Shown here one piece after another: positions 59,003 through 64,000 of a stretch of 64,000 bases of DNA. The notes beneath the pieces were generated by a model. It had not been told where the DNA came from. It made no database searches and saw only the letters and a list, made by a program, of their open reading frames with translations. Positions within the stretch are counted from its first letter, which is position 1, and the number at the start of each line of letters is the position of its first letter. Location: contig OZ024861.1 of NCBI GenBank assembly GCA_964017155.1, forward strand, positions 29,018,733 through 29,082,732. The letters are read 5' to 3'. Source of the stretch: Oasisia sp. SBJ-2009 (taxonomy: Eukaryota > Annelida > Polychaeta > Sabellida > Siboglinidae). Both the position numbers and the translations under genes were made by a program.

Positions 59003-59055
<53 letters not shown>
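59003..59055. repeat. (TA)n microsatellite
   Basis: A pure TA tract of about 53 bp. Confidence 0.95.
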
Positions 59056-59057
<2 letters not shown>

Positions 59058-59183
59058 AATCATTCTAAACTACTTTATTTATTATGTATTATAATATTAA
59101 ACTATTACATACTTTGTACAAATAATTAATGTAAAATGTTATGTATGCCTATCGTGATTATATATGATATATTATATATTTGA

Positions 59184-59187
<4 letters not shown>

Positions 59188-59235
<48 letters not shown>
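59188..59235. repeat. (TA)n microsatellite
   Basis: A TA tract of about 48 bp, about 130 bp after the previous one. Confidence 0.95.
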
Positions 59236-59238
<3 letters not shown>

Positions 59239-61850
59239 TACATATAATATTATGATATTATATAGCTACATAACTATATAATTTTAATACGATATATGTC
59301 ATGCTAAATATATTTGTATAAAATCAGAAAATGTAATGCATGCATATTTGTTTGTAAAGGTGTGATTTCTAATTTACTTCTGCAACCGTCAATTGTTTTA
59401 TTTAATTTATTTGTGTTTTCATTCCAATCATGTTCATGGACCTAACTATGTCTGGGACGAAAGCCTAAAACATTTTTTTTTAGTTTTATTCAAGTACAGT
59501 TTTATTTTCTCTCTCCAATAATGCAAATATGTTTCGTTGTTTCGCCCACGCAACCACGTTTAGTTGTGTTCAAAAGGTAATATTTAATTATCAAGAACTA
59601 GCGATTTAGATGTTTCTACCTGTAACTGTCCTCGTCTGATTTGTTTTACTACTTCAAACTTTTGTTTCAGTTGTTAATGATCACATTATACCAAAATCAA
59701 TAATCACCTATATATTTAATAAATGTTTTGATTGGTATGTGTTTTATCTGTAATTTCTTTTTTCTGTGGTTTTCTTTCTCGAACTAAATTTGTAATTTAC
59801 ATCGCCTTTAATGTTTTTATTATTCATTAAATATCTAATGAAATACATTATAAAATGTTCAAATAATTGTGAATGAATGCGCAGAAAGTGGAGTTATCGA
59901 ATTATATTTAAATAAATACAAATGCATGAGTAATTGTAGCATTTGAAGGCGGGTTCCGGAAACGTGTTTCTGTTAAAAGCGGAGCAAGGAAAGTCGCTCA
60001 AAGTTGAGATCACATTTGCGAATATTATTTGCACAGTCCATGTTTGCATTATGGTTTGGGCGAAGGCCATTTTTCCGCACAAAAGCCGTGCGACACAACG
60101 TTTGAGCGACCAGGTAAAAATCAACACAGCCAATGACTCGACAAGTCATGTGACGCGTGCAGACACCGGGCAGATCAACCGAGTAAATATTCGCGTTGTC
60201 CGGCGTGTGAGATCATCACGCGTTCGGTCACTCTCGGTGGACATTGTCCGGCCCTCTTTGAAGCCGCCGAAAAAGCTGTGCGAAGTGCATTATGCCTGCG
60301 CCCTGGTTACCGCCGTTCCCGCCCGCCAGAGGCGCTGACGTAACCGACGATGGCGACTAATTGAAACGTAGATGGCGTCCTACAATGGCGGGCAAGTTCA
60401 CTTCGCGACTGTTGCGTGAGTGTGCATGCGTGCATGCGTGTCACGCAGCTCGACTTTCCCGGACGTGTCCGCGCTGATGAAGGCGACTTGGGTGTACTCG
60501 GACAATGCACGTCCGGCTAACTTTGATGGTGGCGCCGCCAGTGGGGGGAAGCGCTACACCCCGTCGTCCCAGAGGGCGTTTATTTCCCGTTTTGCACGCA
60601 CGCACATGCATTAGAGGAGTCCCTGACGTCACTCGTACCCTTTGAAAAATATCAATGCGATCTATATGAATTAACTTGGCGGTAGTAGTCAAACATTACC
60701 CAAGACAGCACTCTCACTAAAACCACGCCAAACACCTACACAATCCCAATGTGTCAGCCTAAACTATCCGAGTTCACTTCTAGAAACAGCCTATTTAATA
60801 AATTAAATTAAATTTAGTTAATAAAATAATTTGCCTGAGTTCACATCGACATACCATTGGCTTTTAAGACGACACAGCGCTTGTCACACTCAAATAATTT
60901 CACAATTTTGCCAATGTGTGTTCCTGTTATAATTAGTTGTAAAATCTCAAACGCACAATTTCTTTTAAACTTACATTTCATTAGTTTTACTCTGACACAT
61001 CTACATTTAAGTGTGGAGTACATAAAACTAAATATCTAGTTTAAGTAGTAAATATATAGAACACATTGTTATTGTAAGGTAGCACTGATGATTTAACATA
61101 CACGGTGCGTTTATATTATGGTCGGCCAAACGGCCACTAACACAAGTAGACATTAGCATGTGTTCCTACCGTACAGGCCCTGTGTGTGTTTACGACATGT
61201 CTTGGCTTGTGTGTGTATAAATATACGTCATGTTGTCCCTCCGTTGTACATCCAAAGTGAACATTGACTGTTACAGTTCACGTAAACTAATGTTTAACTC
61301 ATATTAATAATACAATAACGTTGTTTAGTTATTTTTAATAAGGCATTTTCAGTTAATTAAATTTATTTCATTAGCACAACTGTGTGAGCATTTTAACTGT
61401 GTTCAGGTTATATTTTAAATAATTTACGATTTCACGTTATGGACATGTCCACCATTACGTAATTTGTTTGTGTGATTTACAGACATTCAACTCCACAAAT
61501 ATATATTATAAAACACGGGCCATTTAGGAGTAGGTGATTAACTTTGACATTTCCCCAAGCGCTTTGAACCTTCCGTATCAGAGACGTACCTGTATAGGCG
61601 CCACGTGTTCGTCTTCTGCCGAAAAAAAAACACCTGAAAGTAAAACGACGTTCAATACGTTAACTGACATCATCAAATTTGTATTAAGCGCATACCTCGG
61701 CCCGTGCTACCGTCACCTTGGACACAGACCGTCGTGTTTGCTTTTTACCCGGCTCGACTGTGTAGTATCGCTCGGTCGGAAAGACGGGCAGTTTTTTGTG
61801 AATATTAACGAGATGTTATCTTCTTACTCCGTGTAAAGTTCCACAGGAAG

Positions 61851-61930
61851 ATATTGTAGATACCATGGTGAATATTTATCGCACGAAATCGTACCTGATA
61901 ACCACGATAAATAGGCATACTACAATATTG
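61851..61930. other. imperfect hairpin, ~24-bp arms
   Basis: The left arm at 61851-61880 and right arm at 61903-61927 share ATATTGTAG and ATTTATCG in inverted order with a few mismatches and a bulge. The loop is about 22 nt. Confidence 0.5.
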
Positions 61931-62360
61931 GAAAAAAGGTTTTTAAATATGCGCTAATTTTTATTTTTTCATCTGATATAGTTTATGGGAACCCGGTATC
62001 AATTTTCATTCGCGTTTGCCACAGAAACCATCAGGGCAATGGAGTCAAAAATGCTACATGTAATATTTTTCAGTGTTGCGCTAAAAACACATAAGAAAAA
62101 ATATATGTAAAGCGCATATAAAATGGGCCTATTATCGTCAATAATATGTTTATGTTTTACTTTTAACGAATATATTTACTATATTTAATTATGTGGAAAT
62201 ATATATTAATGTTGTATTGTTTGCCTTGTATTGGTAGTTAATACGACCTACGTAGTATACATATTGTATATAAGCGGCAGCGCATGTCAGTTTGCCTACA
62301 CAGTTTATGCGTATGCGGTAAACGAATACAGGCGAGATTATTTAGTAACAGGTAATAAAC

Positions 62361-62361
<1 letters not shown>

Positions 62362-62429
<68 letters not shown>
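62362..62429. repeat. (TA)n microsatellite
   Basis: A TA tract of about 68 bp. Confidence 0.95.
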
Positions 62430-62431
<2 letters not shown>

Positions 62432-64000
62432 GATGTGATGTTATTAGTTGATGTGTTAACACCAGTCAACATGTAATTTTGATTTAGCAAAACAAGATAT
62501 CATGAAGTTCCGATAAAGTAAAATTGTCCGCAGTTAATTATAAGTCACGATTAAATGACGAAGTTATTCACACGCACTTGTAGATGCACTACTACTTGCG
62601 TTCTCGTGACATACCTAAACTTCGGCGCATGACGTCTTTGTTCTGGAAAAGGTTGTACTTGAATCAACTAACTCATTCAATACCCAGTCACTTACCAAAT
62701 GCCAATAAATATAACAAGTTGAATTCACACAACGAATACGATAACTTTTAATGGTGTCAAATCTCGACGGAGTCGATAGCGTCATAGAAATCACATATCG
62801 CCGACAAACACAACGGCCATTAGCGTCGACTGACATTACGCGGATCGTCTGCGATTCTGCGAGTACGGACCGCTCTTGACCACACCAAACAGAGTCGAGT
62901 GGACATGCATGACGCAGATCGAGCGTGTCTATTTCGTGCGCCGTGTCTGAGCCATTAGTGACGTTAGCGACACTTGAAATAATAGAGATTTGTAGCGGTT
63001 AGCGATGGAAGCCTGCACTCGAATGGCGTGACTTTGTAGTCGTCGTCGCTACAAGTAATCTAGCCGGGGGCGGGTTGGCTGGCCGATTACGTCATCGCTC
63101 CCGGGGCAGCTAGGAGACAATTATTCCCAGGTTCCCACGTTTGTTCCGTTCGTCGCATAATGGGGCGGACAGGGGGTGGGGACGGTGCCAACTGTGGTCA
63201 GTTTCGTGCGGACGTAATTGGTCCGAGTCTTTCACCGACCGAGCCCCGGGGTGTGGCGGGCGTGAACTATGGCCGATGCCAGTGGTGAGGCACACGGGTA
63301 AATGATCACCGGCCAGTGCGATACTGCGGACACTGTGTGGTCATTGTCGACCACCTGTAATTACAATCGCGGTCAGTTGTCAGCGCTGACCAATCTTCAA
63401 CGCCTGCTTGATGATTGTCGTTGTTCACCTCTGTGATGCACGCCTTCGTTTTGCACAGTCGATTTGACGCGGTTAATAAAATATCAACTAATGAAAATCG
63501 AAGGTGAAATTCGACGCTGCCTCGACGTGGGAGTGGCGAGGGAGTGACGGAATGCCGCCCTTCGGCGCATTGATCAGCCGACTGCGTGATGCGGCGTCCG
63601 TAAATAGTGCCCGTTACGTAACGACCACGAATATGGCGGGGAAAGTCTATATGACTTCATAAATGTCCACCCCGGAGACCCAATTATGACGCGTCCCAGG
63701 AAGAAGATTACCAAATATTCCCCTTCCAGTAGCGTCCCGTTACGTCATCGACCACGCCGGCTAACACAGCTGTTATTCCGCTTCAAAGGCTCGCCTCGCT
63801 CGAAGCGTCAGAGCCGGGCATATTTCCACACAACGCGATATGAGTAAATTTCTGCCTCATTTCAGCCGCCTAATGTAATGGCATAACGTGTCTAAGAGCG
63901 GTTTACGCGTCGGCTGCCAGGATTCCCGCGCTCCGTCCAAAGTGGGAAGATCCCGTATTATCCCACCTGGGACCGCATTACCATTACGGTTTATTTCAAC
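62430..64000. other. CpG-rich, gene-free right end
   Basis: GC and CpG content rise from about 62900 to the window end, with ACGTCA-type motifs (for example GATTACGTCATC near 63086 and TTACGTCATC near 63740). No coding exon was recognised. This may be a regulatory region of a neighbouring gene. Confidence 0.35.

Larger units (their letters stand above)
58500..61500. other. gene-free stretch, AT-rich with a CpG-rich island
   Basis: Largely AT-rich DNA with two TA tracts. 59940-60640 is CpG-rich with many ACGT/CGTCA-type motifs, including GACGTCAC near 60625. No exon was identified. It would be intronic if the exon at 58439 is real. Confidence 0.35.

Overview
The window looks like nuclear DNA of an animal, most likely a mollusc (possibly a gastropod). 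Genes have many small exons with GT-AG introns. Intergenic DNA is full of long (TA)n and (CA)n microsatellites, tRNA-derived SINEs, decayed LINEs and Penelope-like elements. There are no operons, ribosome-binding sites or prokaryotic features. The species call is an inference from gene content and repeat style; no species-diagnostic sequence was identified.

Layout: (1) 1-4.8 kb is repeats only. (2) 4.9-10.06 kb, minus strand: a three-coding-exon gene for an aerolysin-like (ETX/MTX2-type) beta-pore-forming protein. Its large intron holds two SINEs and a LINE reverse-transcriptase relict. (3) 10-21.7 kb is repeat-rich intergenic DNA with two near-identical copies of an unnamed ~550 bp repeat (R1), a Penelope-like fragment with a GIY-YIG domain sitting between two (TA)n tracts, and a small inverted-repeat element. 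(4) 21.8-39.66 kb, plus strand: a complete synaptonemal complex protein 1 (SYCP1) homologue. I assembled it by hand as 26 coding exons, all phase-compatible, encoding 962 aa. Its introns carry a second Penelope-like element with 94-bp inverted termini, a LINE split by a SINE, and an ~0.8 kb inverted-repeat DNA element. (5) 40.8-47.13 kb, minus strand, convergent with SYCP1: an HMG-box transcription-factor gene. Its first four coding exons build a complete SOX/MATA-type HMG box, exon 5 is a 1.56 kb Ser/Thr/Pro-rich exon, and exon 5 probably ends at a non-canonical GC-AG intron. (6) 47.3-54 kb holds a third R1 copy split by a LINE relict, another LINE tail, a GT/GC-rich satellite and two adjacent minisatellites, one with higher-order structure. 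(7) 54-64 kb is gene-poor, locally CpG-rich DNA. The only coding candidate is a short first exon at 58439-58490 that would continue beyond the window.

SYCP1 acts in meiotic chromosome synapsis. The neighbouring HMG gene and the pore-forming protein have no demonstrable functional link to it. The most unusual items are the Thr-Pro-Lys repeat exon in SYCP1, the divergent HMG box and GC-AG intron, the hammerhead-like motif in one Penelope element with long inverted termini on the other, the foldback element that may supply the poly(A) signal of the pore-forming gene, and the higher-order minisatellite.
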